From positions 160,157,579 through 160,221,578 of the forward strand of contig CM060926.1 of assembly GCA_030737875.1 (NCBI GenBank): a DNA stretch of 64,000 bases, given 5' to 3'. Each line of letters begins with the position of its first letter. The stretch's first letter is position 1. Below are positions 49,980 through 62,704 of the stretch, piece after piece. The position numbers and the translations under genes were made by a program. The notes under the pieces were generated by a model. The model ran no database searches, was not told the origin of the DNA, and saw only the letters and a list, made by a program, of their open reading frames with translations. The stretch is from Allium sativum. Taxonomy: Eukaryota; Streptophyta; Magnoliopsida; Asparagales; Amaryllidaceae.

Positions 49980-50462
49980 GAAGTTTTGCAAAACTTGGTC
50001 CCTGGGGCGCAATAATTGATTGCGCCCCAGGGACCAAGTACTCTGGTTCCATTGGGCGCATACAACGACGGCGCCCAATGGTGAAGTTTTGCAGAACTTT
50101 GTCCCTGCGGCGCAATAATTGTTTGCGCCCTAGGGACCAAGTTCTCTTGCTCCATTGGGCGCATTCAACGACTGCGCCCAATGGTAAAGTTTTGCAATAT
50201 TTGGTCCCCAGGGCACAATAATTGATTGCGCCCTGGGGCGCAATAATTGATTGCGCCCTGGGGCGCAATAATTGATTGCGCCCTGGGGCGCAATAATTGA
50301 TTGCGCCCTGGGGCGCAATAATTGATTGCGCCCCAGGCACCAAGTTCTCTTGTTCCATTGGGCGCATTCAACGACTGCGCCCAACGGTGAAGTTTTGCAA
50401 AACTTGGTCCCTGGGGTGCAATAATTGATTGCGCCCCAGGGACCAAGTTCTCTGGTTCCATT
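49980..50462. repeat. GC-rich hairpin minisatellite (103-bp units with nested 25-bp units)
   Basis: Four units begin at about 49980, 50083, 50186 and 50387 with GAAGTTTTGCA or a close variant. Units 1 and 2 are 103 bases, the last is partial. Each holds two palindromes: 20-base perfect arms CTTGGTCCCTGGGGCGCAAT with a 5-base loop in unit 1, and 11-base arms CCATTGGGCGC. In unit 3 the core GGGCGCAATAATTGATTGCG has amplified as a 25-base tandem (period seen at 50221, 50246, 50271). On the minus strand several frames stay open across the array, giving repetitive peptides; this is a consequence of the repeat and not good evidence for a protein. Confidence 0.95.
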
Positions 50463-50601
50463 GAAAATGTACGCTACAACATAGTTCATTCAATATTGGA
50501 CTTCGACAATTCAATACAATTCATTCAACATGCTTCAATGCAATTCGTTCAATACAATAAAATTCATTCAAAGTTAAGTGCACTAAACACATGCGTACAA
50601 A
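50463..50601. other. Short spacer with ATTCATTCAA-type direct repeats
   Basis: Degenerate short repeats of CAATTCATTCAA and CAATACAAT; probably downstream sequence of the minus-strand GRF pseudogene. Confidence 0.5.
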
Positions 50602-51102
50602 CTAGTGGTTACGGCCGAAACACATCTGTTCAATAACATTTTGGAGTCGTCTAATCTCGTGTTCTAGTTCGTTTGCATAAGCTATTTCCCTCGAGCTGAA
50701 AGGTTCATCTACCTATTCGGTGTAGTTGCAACCATTTGGATAGGCTTGACATATATGAATGCGACGACCTATATCGTAACCATCAGCTCGAACAACAACG
50801 TCAAGTTCATAACCGCAATAGCATCGTACGGGATAAGATTCAACCATGTGTTCATGCGATGATTGAACTTGTTGCGGTGCTTCAACTTGTTGAGGTGCTT
50901 GAACTTGTTGAAGTGCTTGAAATTGTTTAGATGCTTGAACTTGTTGAAGTGCTTGAACTTGTTGAGGTGCTTGAACATCGTGAGGTGGTACATCCTGAAG
51001 TCCCAACAGGTTTAGCTCTGGGAATTCTTCTGCATACTGTTAAAGTCTCATTTGTTCATACGCTTCTTCTTCAGAGTCTGAAGAGGACGGCTAAGATGGC
51101 AT
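50602..51102 (-). pseudogene. GRF-type zinc-finger small protein, decayed
   Basis: On the minus strand an ATG at 51100-51102 opens an acidic start (SSSDSEEEAYEQ), a Gln-rich repeat of about 9-codon units (APQQVQALQQVQ), and then CYCG with the later Cys residues in HICQAY and NGCNYTE: the CxCG...C...C pattern of GRF zinc fingers, nucleic-acid-binding modules. After a stop the frame continues VDEPFSSREIAYANELEHEI, the family's acidic helical tail, to 50602-50604. Stops within the frame lie at 51091-51093 (TAG), 51040-51042 (TAA) and 50713-50715 (TAG). The last falls where the family has Trp before VDEP. All three fit a single G-to-A or C-to-T transition. Confidence 0.75.
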
Positions 51103-51520
51103 TTTGTCTTATTATTAGAAGGAGGAGGTATTGTAAGAAGGTGAATAAGTATTGCTATATAAGAAGGTGTGATTTGTGTAGGAGGAATAAATTACGGTAG
51201 TTGCCCTTGTTTTTGGTCAAAAAAGGAACAATATATAGCTGGTGCCTACTACCTACTTATGATTTGACCATTAAATGCAAAAGTAAATGGAACAAAAGTG
51301 AAATTAAAATCCTCATTTGTCTTTTCTTCCTGCCACTTTACCAAAATCCATGTTCACTTCTAGCTTCTAGTAATTTGAATAACAAAGGTTGGTGCTTCCT
51401 TCTCTTTAGCAAGATTGTGCTCTAACAAAGGTACTTACATGAAATTCTCTTTAGCAAGATTTAGCAGTGAATTTTAAATAATTGATTTGAAAATGAAATT
51501 TTATTCCATGCCTGTGTAGG
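51103..51520. other. Spacer between divergent GRF pseudogenes
   Basis: 418 AT-rich bases that would hold both promoters if the genes were once active. TATATAGC near 51232 and TATATAAG near 51156 are weak TATA candidates. CTCTTTAGCAAGATT occurs twice (about 51401 and 51447), a short direct duplication. Confidence 0.45.
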
Positions 51521-52075
51521 ATGAATCAATGGGAAACGGACGACGACAATTTGTCAAAATATTGGGAAAGTTTGGAGTCTGAAGCTTATGATCGCCTGAC
51601 GGTTGTTGATGAATCCCAACAAGTGTCCCCAAATCACCGTCGATCGGGTAAAGAATTTTACCCTGACCCTAAAACATTTGACATGGTAGAACTCCTGGAT
51701 CATCTCGGCGGTGCACCCTAAACGCATTTCGTTGCGGTGCATGAGGGTAAATATACTAATCGATACGGAGCTCTAGCAATCGGCTAGGCAGTACGAGGAA
51801 AGCTTTGTTACTGCGGGTCGGCCTGCTGCGTGGTTGTGAACAAAAGTAGAAGTGTTAGTACAGGGCGTAGGCTATACAAATGTGCTAGATACGATATGAG
51901 CCTACTTTATCCGAACACCTTCCGAGTTTGTAAGTATACCTAGTGGATTGATCCTCCGATGTGCCGAAGAGGAAATGAGTATGCGTTGGAGATGCAAGAT
52001 GAGAATGAACCCCTAAAAAAGGAGTTTTTCAGCCTGAAACAACTTAACTCGGATATAGAATCCCAGTTACCATGA
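51521..52075 (+). pseudogene. GRF-type zinc-finger protein, decayed
   Basis: A 184-codon frame from ATG to the TGA at 52073-52075, interrupted by stops at 51719-51721 (TAA), 51785-51787 (TAG) and 51941-51943 (TAG). The N-terminal 66 codons (MNQWETDDDNLSKYWESL) are unassigned. Residue 96 begins CYCGSACCVVV, followed by TGRRLYKCARYD and VCKYT, then WIDPPMCRRGNEYALEM and a charged helical end (LKKEFFSLKQLNSDI). GRR, the spaced cysteines and WIDPPMC are the hallmark of plant GRF zinc-finger proteins, many found in or near transposons. At least two stops are explained by C-to-T or G-to-A change. It is divergent from, and more family-typical than, the neighbour at 50602. Confidence 0.8.
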
Positions 52076-52167
52076 AATCCCAATGAGTAGGCAAGACTTG
52101 TATCGTTGTACCAGTGTATTAACATATCCAAATGCTTATGTAGTATACAACAATGTATTAGTCATCG

Positions 52168-54732
52168 TGAAACGACCCAAACTTCCCCGTTAAGGAAAGC
52201 CCGGATTTTTTTTAGAACAATACTCATCAGAACACAAATGGAAGAACGTTTTCATTGCTAGTACAACAATTACATCAGAGTACAAGAACATTCCAGAGTA
52301 TGAACAAATAATATACAATAGAAATACAATATCAGGGATTTAAAATTACATATAAATAGCAGCGGAAAAATAATACAAAACACAACCAAAAGAAATACAC
52401 GGATACAGAGCTTTCTGGATATCGCTTCAGTTATAAACCAGGATCATGTGAATATAATATCTGCAAAACCAAAATTACTAGCTGCCCGTGTGGAAAATAT
52501 GGGCGCCCAGAGTTTAGGTTAAAACAATAAAGTCCAGGTCAGTCATGGGACTTGTGTGAGAACTAAAACGATTATTAATCTTAAATTTTAAAGTGGGGAT
52601 ATCATGGGACCACTCCATGTAACACGAAACGGGTTCACTCCACATAAATCTTATTTTAGAATAAAACAACGCAATGCTTTTTGGAAAAATGAAGCTATTA
52701 TAAGACTTAGGTCCCATCACACAATGAACGCAGTCGGAGGATAGAGTTTTTCCTTATAATAGCCAAAAATGCTTGATACACGAAATTTCATCTTTTATTA
52801 TTACTATAAGTGTATAGTGTCAAAAACAGCTTCAAATATAAATGTACAATTCATAGACGGCATGGGTACCTTATATCATGTCGCCATACTAGTTCTACAA
52901 TCAAACCGCATGGTGTCGTATTGGAAGTTGGATTTCCATTTATGAACCAAGGCAAGGCGCAATCCTTCCGTTTCGAGACAATCTAGCCCATGTCTCATGC
53001 TTCAACCGCAACTGTACCTAGGTAACATGCAAAGCCGGTCCACACTAAGTGCAATGGTGAATTCATAATTCCTAAGCATGCATTTCCCCGCTCTATGGGA
53101 CGTAAATAAGCCAAATGACTCCATCGGCTCCCGCAGTAGCCGGATATATCCGAGGCGCCTCTCTATCCATCAAGTAATAATAAGCAACATCCACATGAGT
53201 AAAATGCCAGGGCTTGTAAAACGCTGACACCACTCCTAGCTAGAAAGAAACACAATGCCCTCCCGCTGTCCTCTCTCATTTCTGGTTCATACCGGGGTGT
53301 GAGGCTCACGAAGTAATGCTATACACAAAGCTATGCTAATTAAAGCTATGCTTTGATCCTCATCCACAAGGCTCTGCTTTTCAACAAAATCCTTGATCAT
53401 TTGCATCTTAGCATGCACATTGTTAATCTATACCATACCATTGATTTCTGCCAATATATAACCTTTAGTCTCAGAGAAGGGTGTTAAGCAAGTGAATAAA
53501 TTCTCTACCACTAAACAGATAAATATTTAGCGGAGATCAACGAATATAGCATAAAGGAATACAACGTCAGACATACCATCCATTTACAAGTCCATTCTGG
53601 GTTTAAACGAAACCGGAGGCACCTTATTCCTTGCATATCCATCGGTCTCCAAGTACGTTTGGACGATCACCACTTATTACCTTGGCTTGGGTGTACGGCC
53701 CAATCAAGACATCGGTAATCACCCAAACGATTTGAAGATCTCCTGACTTCAACCACCGTCTTCATCTTCGACTCTTGATCGTCGTAGTAACTATTTAGAG
53801 TGGGTTAAGCCTGGTCTTTCCGAATATTTCGCGTATTTTATAAATAAGTGCTATAAAACACGTCATATGCCTCATTCCAATTCATAATAATCTTTAAATA
53901 AAATATTCATATTATCAGGGAAAAATTCCCATTAATTTTATCAAAGATAAATCCTTTAAATTTATTCCTTAATCTTCCTTTGAATATCATTTTTAAAAGA
54001 CTAATTTAACTGGTCGGGATTATAGAACCTTAACGAAGTAATCATTTATTATTAATCCCAGTACCAACCTATTCATCCCATAGAGCAAAACTTGCAGTAC
54101 TTCATATCTAACACCCACAGTGTTATTGGTAAATTAATTACCGTTCCATGTTCAAATCTAAATAAAGATTTAACTATCATCTGAAGTAAAACCGGTGGTA
54201 CTCCATTTTCGATAATTTCAAGAATTTGATAAATCTAATTATCCAAATTTAAGAAATTAATCTTATCTTTAACTGGGTTAAAGAACCAATGTCATTTAAA
54301 GCACAGTTCACGATAAACCCAAAATCAGCTCCCATTAAATATTGAATCTTCGCAGAAATCAGATCAATTTATAATCGATGTAAATTCTCCTATCAGACTG
54401 ATAATATAAATGGAATAATGGCAAAGCCTTTTAAATTCCATATATAGTAACAGCCTTCATTCACATAAGCTTATCTCGATTGTAATTAAATCGAATTCCA
54501 TTCAATTCCAATTTAATATTTTAAATTGGAAAACTTCCATTTAAATCTAATAAAAAGATTTATAATTTCCACATTATCTTTTCACTGTCAATCGGGTTAA
54601 AGAACAAATGTCGTTAAAAACACAATTCACGATAAACCCAATTCACATTACATTTTATTGCAATTACCAAAGATAATTGGAAACTCCAATAATCTTAATT
54701 AAAAGATTTATAAATTCCAAAATTATAATCTA
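52168..54732 (-). mobile_element. Family E LTR fragment, outer copy (2.57 kb)
   Basis: It begins in plus orientation TGAAACGACCCAAACTTCCC and can be followed along 54733 to about 56900 as the same sequence, diverged by substitutions and indels. On the minus strand it is the 3' end of an E LTR. It stops abruptly at 54732 where a second E LTR begins, as expected if a younger E element inserted into an older E LTR. The flanking 5 bases CATCG (52163-52167) are the predicted target duplication of the outer copy. GTGTGGAAAATATGGGCGCC on this strand is related to the GGTGCCCAAATTTG landmark of A and B. Confidence 0.75.
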
Positions 54733-57700
54733 TGAAACGACCCGAACTTCCCAGTAAAGGAAAGCCCAGATTGCCTTGAGAACAATACACATCATAACAC
54801 AACTGAAGAACATTTTATTGCTGATTACAACAATTACATCAGAGTACAAGAAAATCACAGGGCATGAATATTTATTACATAAATAGAAATACAACAATAT
54901 CAGAGATTTAAATTACATTTAAATAGCAGCGGAAAAATAATACAAATATACAACTAAAAGGAATACGCGGATACAGATCTTTCCGAATACTGCTTCAGCC
55001 GTAAACCAGGATCCTGTAAATATATCTGCAAAGCTACTCGACTGCTCGTGTGGAAAATAAGGGCACCCGAGTTTGCCAGCAAAACAAACTATAGGTCTGT
55101 CATGGGACTGGTACGAGAAATCTTAACTTAACTGTCTAATAATAAGGCTAATCACAGGACCACGCCGCAAACGCGGAACGGGTTTACTCCATTGGATTGT
55201 CAGTGCATAAAACAAAGTAAATCGTTAGACAACGCAATGTTTTCTTAGAAAAATGAAACCATTATAAGACCCAAGTCCCATCACACAATGCAACGCAAAC
55301 CGGAGGATAGGGTTTTACCTTATAATGGTCAAAAGATGCTTGATACGAAAAAACAGATTTAGTATTAGTGTGTATATCTATGAGTATATATATTCCAAAA
55401 ACAATTTCAATCATAATGTATTAAACATAGACGGCATAGTACCCCATCCTACTATGTCGCCATACTAGTTCTACAATCAAAACAGCAAGGTCGTAATGGA
55501 AATTGGATTCCATCATGAGTCAAGGCTAGGGAGGAGCACCTTACCGATTCGAGACACTCTAGCAAATGCTCCAGGATCACACCTATGGGCAACCCTTGGA
55601 TAGCTGCATGGTCGGTCCACTCCGAAGGGTCGTGGATTAGTTATACCTGAACACACGTTTCCCGGTCCTTTTGGACCTATAATATGGCCACTAACAACCT
55701 ATAAAAAAACACGAGGTACCTCATAATCCATCATCCACATAAGTAAAATGTCAGCGCCGGTAGGTCCCTGACATTACTCTAGCTAGAAAGATAACGTGTG
55801 CACTCCCTGCGTTCCCTTCTCCCATTTTTGACTCATACTGGGGTGTGAGGCTCGCGAAGTCATTCTATTATACAAAGTTATGCCTAAACAGGCCGTGCTT
55901 TGATCATCTACCACAAAGCCTGCTTTTCAACAAAAGCCTTGATCATTTGCATCTTGGCATGCCACACTGATAATTCATGCCATATGTCTAATATCTATCA
56001 ATATATACCCTCTAGGGTGTTAAGCAAGAGAATAATTCTCTGCCACCAATGAATATATATTTAATAGAAATCAGCTCACACAGAACGAAATCCAATGTCA
56101 GACACACATCCATTTACAAGTCCGCTTTGGGTCTGAACGAAACTGGAGTCCGGACAATCCACAAGTACGTCCGGGCGTTTACCACTGTAGCCCCTTCAAG
56201 GTAGCTACTCCAATCATGGGCATCAGTAGCAACATCCATTCGATGTGAAGATCGTCGGTCTTCAACCACCATCTTCCTCTTTGACTCTTCATAGTCATAG
56301 TGATAATTTGGAATGGGTTAGCCTGGTCTTTCCGAATAACCCGCGTATTTTTATAATTACAAATCAAGTGCTAGAAAACACGTCCAACGCCTCATTCCAA
56401 TTCAGAATTATTCTTCTAATAAAATAGTCGTATTATTCTATCAAAGATAAATCCTTTAAATTTATTCTTAAATATTTCTTTTCAAGATTTATTAAAAACC
56501 CAATTTGGTTTTAAATATCAAAAATCATTATTCAATGATTATTTAAATTTAAGAAATAAATCTTATCTTTAACTGGGTTAAAGAACTAGTGTCATTTAGA
56601 ACATAGTTCACGGTAATCCCAAAATCATTTTCCATAAAATATGGAATCTTCACAGAAATCTAATCAATATATAATCGTTATAAATTTCTGTATCCGACCA
56701 ATAATATAAATGGAATAACGGCAAAGCCTCTTAAATTCCTTATGTAGTATCGATCTTCTTTTACAGAAACTTATCTCGGTTATTATTAATTCGAATTCCA
56801 TCAATTCCAATTTAATATATTAAATTGGAAACTTTACTTTTGGAAAATTTCCCTTTTAAATCTTAATAAAAGATTTACAAATTCCAAATTATATTCTTAA
56901 TGTAAATTCAGTTAAAGAACAAATGTTGCTAAAAACACCATTCACGATAAACCCAATTCATATATCTTTTTATTTCAATTGTTAAATAAAATTGAAAACT
57001 CTAATAATCTTAATTAAAAGATTTATTCTTTTCTCAACTAGGTTTAAAGAAGGTGTTATTGAAGACACCATTCACGACAAACCCAAAATCCAATTTATTT
57101 AATTTAATTTCAATTAAATATTCACTAATTGGAAAACTTCATTAAATCTTAATTTAATGATTTATTCTAGTTAATAACTAGTTCATTTGATAAAAATATA
57201 TTTTTATCTCTTCAAATATGATTTTTTTTATCCAAATCATTAATTTTGATTTTACATAATTTTACCCCATTTTTAGTAATTTTATTAAGGCTCGTACAGT
57301 CGGTTCCCAATAACGGCTACCGAACTGCATCCATAGCGACCTTTTTCAAATTTGATTTGGACATAATTCCAAATCCAACCGTTATATTTCAAAACTCTTA
57401 TATTCATTGAATATCTCTTTTCGATACGAACCCAACGGTTCCGGTTTTAGGAGGATCCGATGGTCGAATCTCCCATTACATCGATTTGAAGTTAATGGTC
57501 GAAATTCGCGAACGGTCGTTGCGCGGCGCGTTATATTCAGGCCATTATATATACATGATATATATATATTTCATCGATTTCTATTTAAAACGTATTTATA
57601 AAATATTTATAAATTCATCTTAAAATGATTTTAACTTCATTTTTTAATTTTAAAGCAAAGTTGAATATTCTATATTTTTATCATATTAAAATATTATATT

Positions 57701-58474
57701 TTCAAAATATAAGATTTTGAAATCACTTCTTTTTATTTTCATTTTAAAATGAAATAAATTGATTGATAAACCCGTTTGGGTTAAAATAATGTTTGCTACT
57801 TAATTCGGCCTCACAATTTTATAATTTTATATTCGTCCCAAAGGGGACATTAAAAATCATAGTTTTAATTTTTCACTGAATATTATTTTAAAATATTTAT
57901 TCCTTTAAAATATTCTTTATTTCAAATGATTCTTTGCTTTAAAATATTCTTTATTTTAAAATACGGTTTTATTAAAAACATTCTGAAACGGAATGCGACT
58001 CAATCAATTACCATATAAATTCGGTCATATGGATTTCATACATTGCATACGTATATAACAGTAATGTTAAATAACCAGTAAACAAACCATTCACATCCAG
58101 AGTGAAATTTTATAACTGTGCGAGCATTAAAATAAATAAATAACGCTCATCATAGACTGTCAATCCATCGATTGACATATAGCTAAATATTGGGACTAGT
58201 GTATGACAAGTATCATCCCAACACCCGTGTGGGGTTTTCACACAACAACAATTTACATACAAAAATCATTGGTTAATAAATTTAACCAATTATAATTTGG
58301 TTCGAATTATCTCTACATGACTAACATGTAAATGACCTTATTTCTTAGTCTAACCAAGCGTATTAACAATTGGTCGTTTTTATATTATCATCGATCAACT
58401 GTAAATATCATGATTTTAATGAATCGATACCTACTTAACAAATGAGCATTTTTCTAATTCACTATATAAATGAT

Positions 58475-58640
58475 AATGTTTTGAATAAACAAAACATATA
58501 ATGGTTACTTTTCTACTACATGTAAATGTTAATGTTTTGAATAAACAAAACATATAATGACAAAGGATTATTTTTCTACTAACAGTTAAATGATAATGTT
58601 TTGATTAAACAAAACATAAAATGATTCTTTTCCTAAGTTC
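58475..58640. repeat. Short tandem repeat in the E LTR
   Basis: AATGTTTTGAATAAACAAAA recurs near 58479, 58531 and, with one change, 58594, with TATAATG afterwards. Period is roughly 50-65 bases and irregular. Confidence 0.75.
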
Positions 58641-58984
58641 CTAATATTAACATTAGAAATGTGTTTTTAGTGTGAAACATATTTCATATTGAAATATGTA
58701 AATTTTTCTACTCTTTATAATAATAACATTAAAAATGGGTTTTTAACGTGAAACATATTTCATAATGAAATGTGTATATTTTTTATTACATGATTTATTT
58801 TAAACAAGGGAATACAAATAAAAACATAACTTTTTATTTCATTCTTTATTTGCAACAAGGAATGCAGATAAAGATTTAACTTTTTATTTCTAGTTTTATT
58901 TACATCAAGGAATGTAAATAAAAGAAAAATGTAACTTTTTAATTTCAATGTATATTTGAGTGAATGTAAAAAGAAACAAAATTA

Positions 58985-59290
58985 TTTTCAATGAATATTT
59001 ACATTAGTGAATACAAATAAAAGAATAAAACTTATTTTCAATGAATATTTACATTTATGAGTACAAATAAAAGAATAAACTTACTTTCAATGAATAATTA
59101 CATTTATGAATACAAATAAAAGAATAAAACTTACTTTCAATGAATATTTACATTTATGAATACAAATAAAAGAATAAAACTTACTTTCAATGAATATTTA
59201 CATTTATGAATACGAATAAAAGAATAAATTTATTTCCAATGTATATTTGCATTTATGAATGCAAATAAAAGAACAAACTTTATTTTGAAT
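58985..59290. repeat. 50-bp minisatellite in the E LTR
   Basis: Units containing AATACAAATAAAAGAATAAA start at about 59010, 59060, 59109, 59159 and 59209, a 49-50-base period. More diverged units extend back to about 58840. Confidence 0.9.
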
Positions 59291-59369
59291 ATATATTTGC
59301 ACCTCTAATCAAGTTTGACCAAAAATGTATATTTATTTCACTAATTCATGTTTTGATAAAAATGTGAAT

Positions 59370-59490
59370 TTTCTATTCACTAATCAAGTTTTGATAAAAG
59401 TGGTATTTCAATTCAATAATCAAGTTTTGATAAAAGTGATATTTTCAATTCAATAATCAAGTTTTGACAAAAGTGATATTTTCAATGTTA
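59370..59490. repeat. About 36-bp tandem repeat in the E LTR
   Basis: AATCAAGTTTTGATAAAAGT recurs three times with slight changes, followed by GATATTTTCAATTCAAT. Confidence 0.8.
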
Positions 59491-60714
59491 ACACTTTCGA
59501 TGCATTTTATCAATAATATTTTTCTATGTTAACATATTCTGTGAATTCTAGTATTATATAAAATAATATTTTACATGTAAACATTTTCTAAGATCTCTAA
59601 TATCATATAGAAGCATATTTTATATGTTAACATTATTTCTAAGTTCTTTAATATCCTATAAAGGCATATTTTAAATGTGAACATTATTTCTAAGTTCTAA
59701 CATCGCTAACATAAAATAAAATGATCACTTGGTTTTGTTGAAAACTCTATTCAACAAAAATAATATACAAATTGCTACTTGGTTTTGTTGAAAGTTTTAT
59801 TCAACAAAACAAATAAAATAACTCTTTATTTATAACTATTTCCTTTCAACAAAAATAATGTTATAATTTGTTTTGACCATTTTATTTCATCGCAATTGTC
59901 CATCCAATCAAACAGATCAACATATTAAAATTCATCGTCACAAATTCAATCACGAATAACAACACATATCAATTAACAATAGAGGGCAAATATCACTATC
60001 ATAATTATTTTAATTTTAATAATTTAAAAGAAACAGAATTCTCACTTTGATTTGATTTCAGAAATCGCTCGTGTTCAGATTTGGCTAAATTTCCATGGTG
60101 CTCTATTTCAGATCTGGTCTGTTTCATCGCGTAGATCTTGTTCTTCTGATTCCAACGCATCAAAAATCGTGCGATTTCGTTGCTGTACGAAGAAGTTACG
60201 TTGTTTTAAAGATTTGAACATTTAAACGATTAATTAAATTAAAACAAAACAATCCCCCTCTTACCAGAATTAGCCACGTCACCCCCTCCAAATCCCCTTT
60301 CTTCTTCTTTCTTCTGTTAATACCCAGTTCGAAAAACCCAACTCGTCACTTCCATTCCTCCCTTGCGCACGCCGTACGAGGCCCCAACCCGCGATCAGAC
60401 TACACCACAACGTCGCCCCCACCTTGCTCCGCCCTCACCGTGAACGGCGCCTGCCTCGTCCCCGCTCAGCCTCGAAATCCGACCCCAAACGATCCGGCTT
60501 CCCGCCCTAAATTCAAGCAGACGGCTTCACTAAAGTTGATCTTAGCCGTTGATATCATGGAACTCGCTATGCTCTTCATTTTGCTGAAGGCGGTTTTCGA
60601 AAACATTATGTGGTTTTGGAGATCAAAGGGATTAAGTTTCGGTTGATTTCGGCCATCAAAGTGAAACATACGGCGGCTGTAGTGTATTTCGAATTAGGGT
60701 TTAGTATTGGCCCA

Positions 60715-60722
60715 TATTTATA
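60715..60722 (-). promoter_or_regulatory. Putative TATA box of the E LTR
   Basis: Minus strand TATAAATA in CAGTATAAATATGGGCC, followed about 20 bases downstream by a telobox-like AAACCCTAA and then the GC-rich leader. Confidence 0.5.
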
Positions 60723-61627
60723 CTGTATTTTCTTTTATTTAATAATTCCTTTAATTCAAAAATTCTTGTTTAATGCCACGTACAGCAAATCAAACCCAAC
60801 GAGTGTCGCCCTTAGCTAATAACCCCCATCCCGGACACAATGGAACGTGTTTCGTAACCCAATTCGGTTGTTACGATATGTTTTTCTTTAAATTTAATTA
60901 TAAATCATTTAATTATAAATATTTAATTATTTAATTTCAACATACATTTTAAATTACCGGGGCCACATATGAACTCTAAAAATTACAGAAAAATTATTTC
61001 TAGTTATGTTTTGACGATACGGCTCTAACAAGACTAATTTCGTCGAATTCTGAGACTGTTTGAAAAATGGCCATTTTCAAGTCGATTAAATTTGACTAAA
61101 AACAGACAAAACACGTTTTCATCTGCCACGCTCACATATTAATTCGAAAAATTATGAAAATTGAAACTTAGCAATAATTTGACATTCCGGTTCCAACAAA
61201 AGTGGTTTCGTCGAAAACCGAGGTCATTTGAAAAATGGCTATTTTTAAGGCCAATATATTATATCAAAATATACTTAAATTCTACAGCGACTTTTCTAAA
61301 TTTTAAACTGGACATAACTTTTGATTTATAAAACGGAATTTCAATTTTTCAGATTCATTAGAAAGATTTGATCAAACAGATTTAAATATTTCTGGTTTCA
61401 TTCAATTCTGATTTAAAATGAATCTTATACAGTCAATCAAAGTTCAAATTCAAATTTTCAAACTACAGCGCTGTTTCAAACTCATTTTATAATTAAATTA
61501 AATTTATTCGTTTTAAAACAAAATTTTAGTCGTTATTATTTAAAGTAAATTATTTTAAATATAAAAATTCCCTTAAAATTTCTAAAATAAAAATTTTAAA
61601 TTTGCCCCAAAATTCCGGGTTGTTACA

Positions 61628-62335
61628 ATCGCCCCCCACTTAAAATCTTTTCGTCCTCGAAAAGGAACGTAGCTAAAAGTTGTTTAATTTAACCAACTCA
61701 ACCTTAAATTTTTTTTGGTTTCAATAATTTTGTTAGTTAAATTAATTATCATTTCTATACTTTTATTAGTTAAACTAATAATCAAACATCACAACCAGCA
61801 ATCAATTAAGTGATTAACTTTCCAAAGATATATAACTCTTATATATAATCAAAAATCATATTTTTAATGCAAATCACAGCAATGTGTACTAACTAAGTTT
61901 TGGTTCTCGTACCAGTCAATGGAAATGTATAGATATACCACTTTCGAAACTCGAACATAAATACTGATGATGGAGCTCCATCATCAGGATCATCTCCGGG
62001 CGACTAGAGTGTGACTCTATATCTATCCAGTATATTAAAACTTCGAATATCCGTTAATTACTCGTATATCCGAAACATTTATATACTCGATTGTCCACAT
62101 TAAAATATAGTAATATACTCAAATACGTATTTTAAGACAAAATTTTCAAAACTAAATTTGTTTCCAATTTTTTATTTTAAAGAAAGTAATACTCTTCACA
62201 CTCGTTCTAGGATACTACTGATCCCATCTCTAATGATTCTTATTGGATATTACTAATCCAATCTCTGATGAATTCTTTCGTTCGGTTCTAATGTGTCTTG
62301 TTCTCGAGCTCTGTAAACCTGGCTCTGATACCAAA
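61628..62335 (-). mobile_element. Family E internal region (708 bp), non-coding
   Basis: On the minus strand it runs from the primer site at 62333 to the purine tract AAGTGGGGGGCGAT beside the LTR. CGAGGACGAAAAGATTTT before the tract matches families A, B and C. At 0.7 kb it is much shorter than the LTR on either side and too small for any gag or pol. A deletion during its history cannot be excluded. Confidence 0.75.
62321..62333 (-). promoter_or_regulatory. Primer-binding site, tRNA-Met type (family E)
   Basis: Minus strand TGGTATCAGAGCC, two bases from the 5' LTR end TTTCA. Confidence 0.9.
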
Positions 62336-62704
62336 TGAAATGACCTGAACTTCCCAGTAAAGGAAAGCCCAAATTGCCTTGAGAACAATACACATCATAA
62401 CACAACTGAAGAACAATTTATTGTTGTTTACAACAATTACATCAGAGTACAAGAAAATCACAGAGTATGAATATTTATTACATAAATAGAAATACAACAA
62501 TATCAGAGATTTAAATTACATTTAAATAGCAACGGAAAAATAATAAAAATATACAACTGAAAGGAATACCCGGGTACAGAGCTTTCCGAATACTGCTTCA
62601 GCTATAAACCAGGATCCTGTAAATATATCTGCAAAAGCTACTTGACTGCCCGTGTGGAAAATAAGGGCACCCGAGTTTGCCAGTGAAACAAACTACAGGT
62701 CAGT
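62336..62704 (-). mobile_element. Family E 5' LTR remnant, cut by family F
   Basis: Matches 54733 to about 55100 closely (GAACTTCCCAGTAAAGGAAA and onward). It ends at CAGGTCAGT where the F LTR begins. The remaining roughly 6.5 kb should lie beyond F, right of the window. Confidence 0.85.

Larger units (their letters stand above)
54733..61627 (-). mobile_element. Family E 3' LTR, inner copy (about 6.9 kb)
   Basis: On the minus strand it begins TGTAACAACCCGG at 61627, after a polypurine tract, and ends GGGTCGTTTCA at 54733. The end matches the 5' LTR remnant at 62336. This is the longest LTR in the window. It contains three minisatellites (58480-58640, 58985-59290, 59370-59490), a GC-rich leader-like island (60290-60560) and a TATA box at 60715-60722. 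Open frames such as 60440-60646 lie in the GC-rich island and match nothing I know. No gene is supported. Confidence 0.8.

Noticed and set aside
49975..50489. Several long minus-strand frames with repetitive peptides (INYCAPG type)
   Set aside because: They arise because the repeat unit lacks stops in more than one frame; there is no start context, no conserved domain and no sign of coding selection.
60440..60646. 68-codon frame with a hydrophobic segment in the E LTR
   Set aside because: It lies in the GC-rich leader island, antisense to the element, and resembles no family; GC-rich DNA has few stops by chance.
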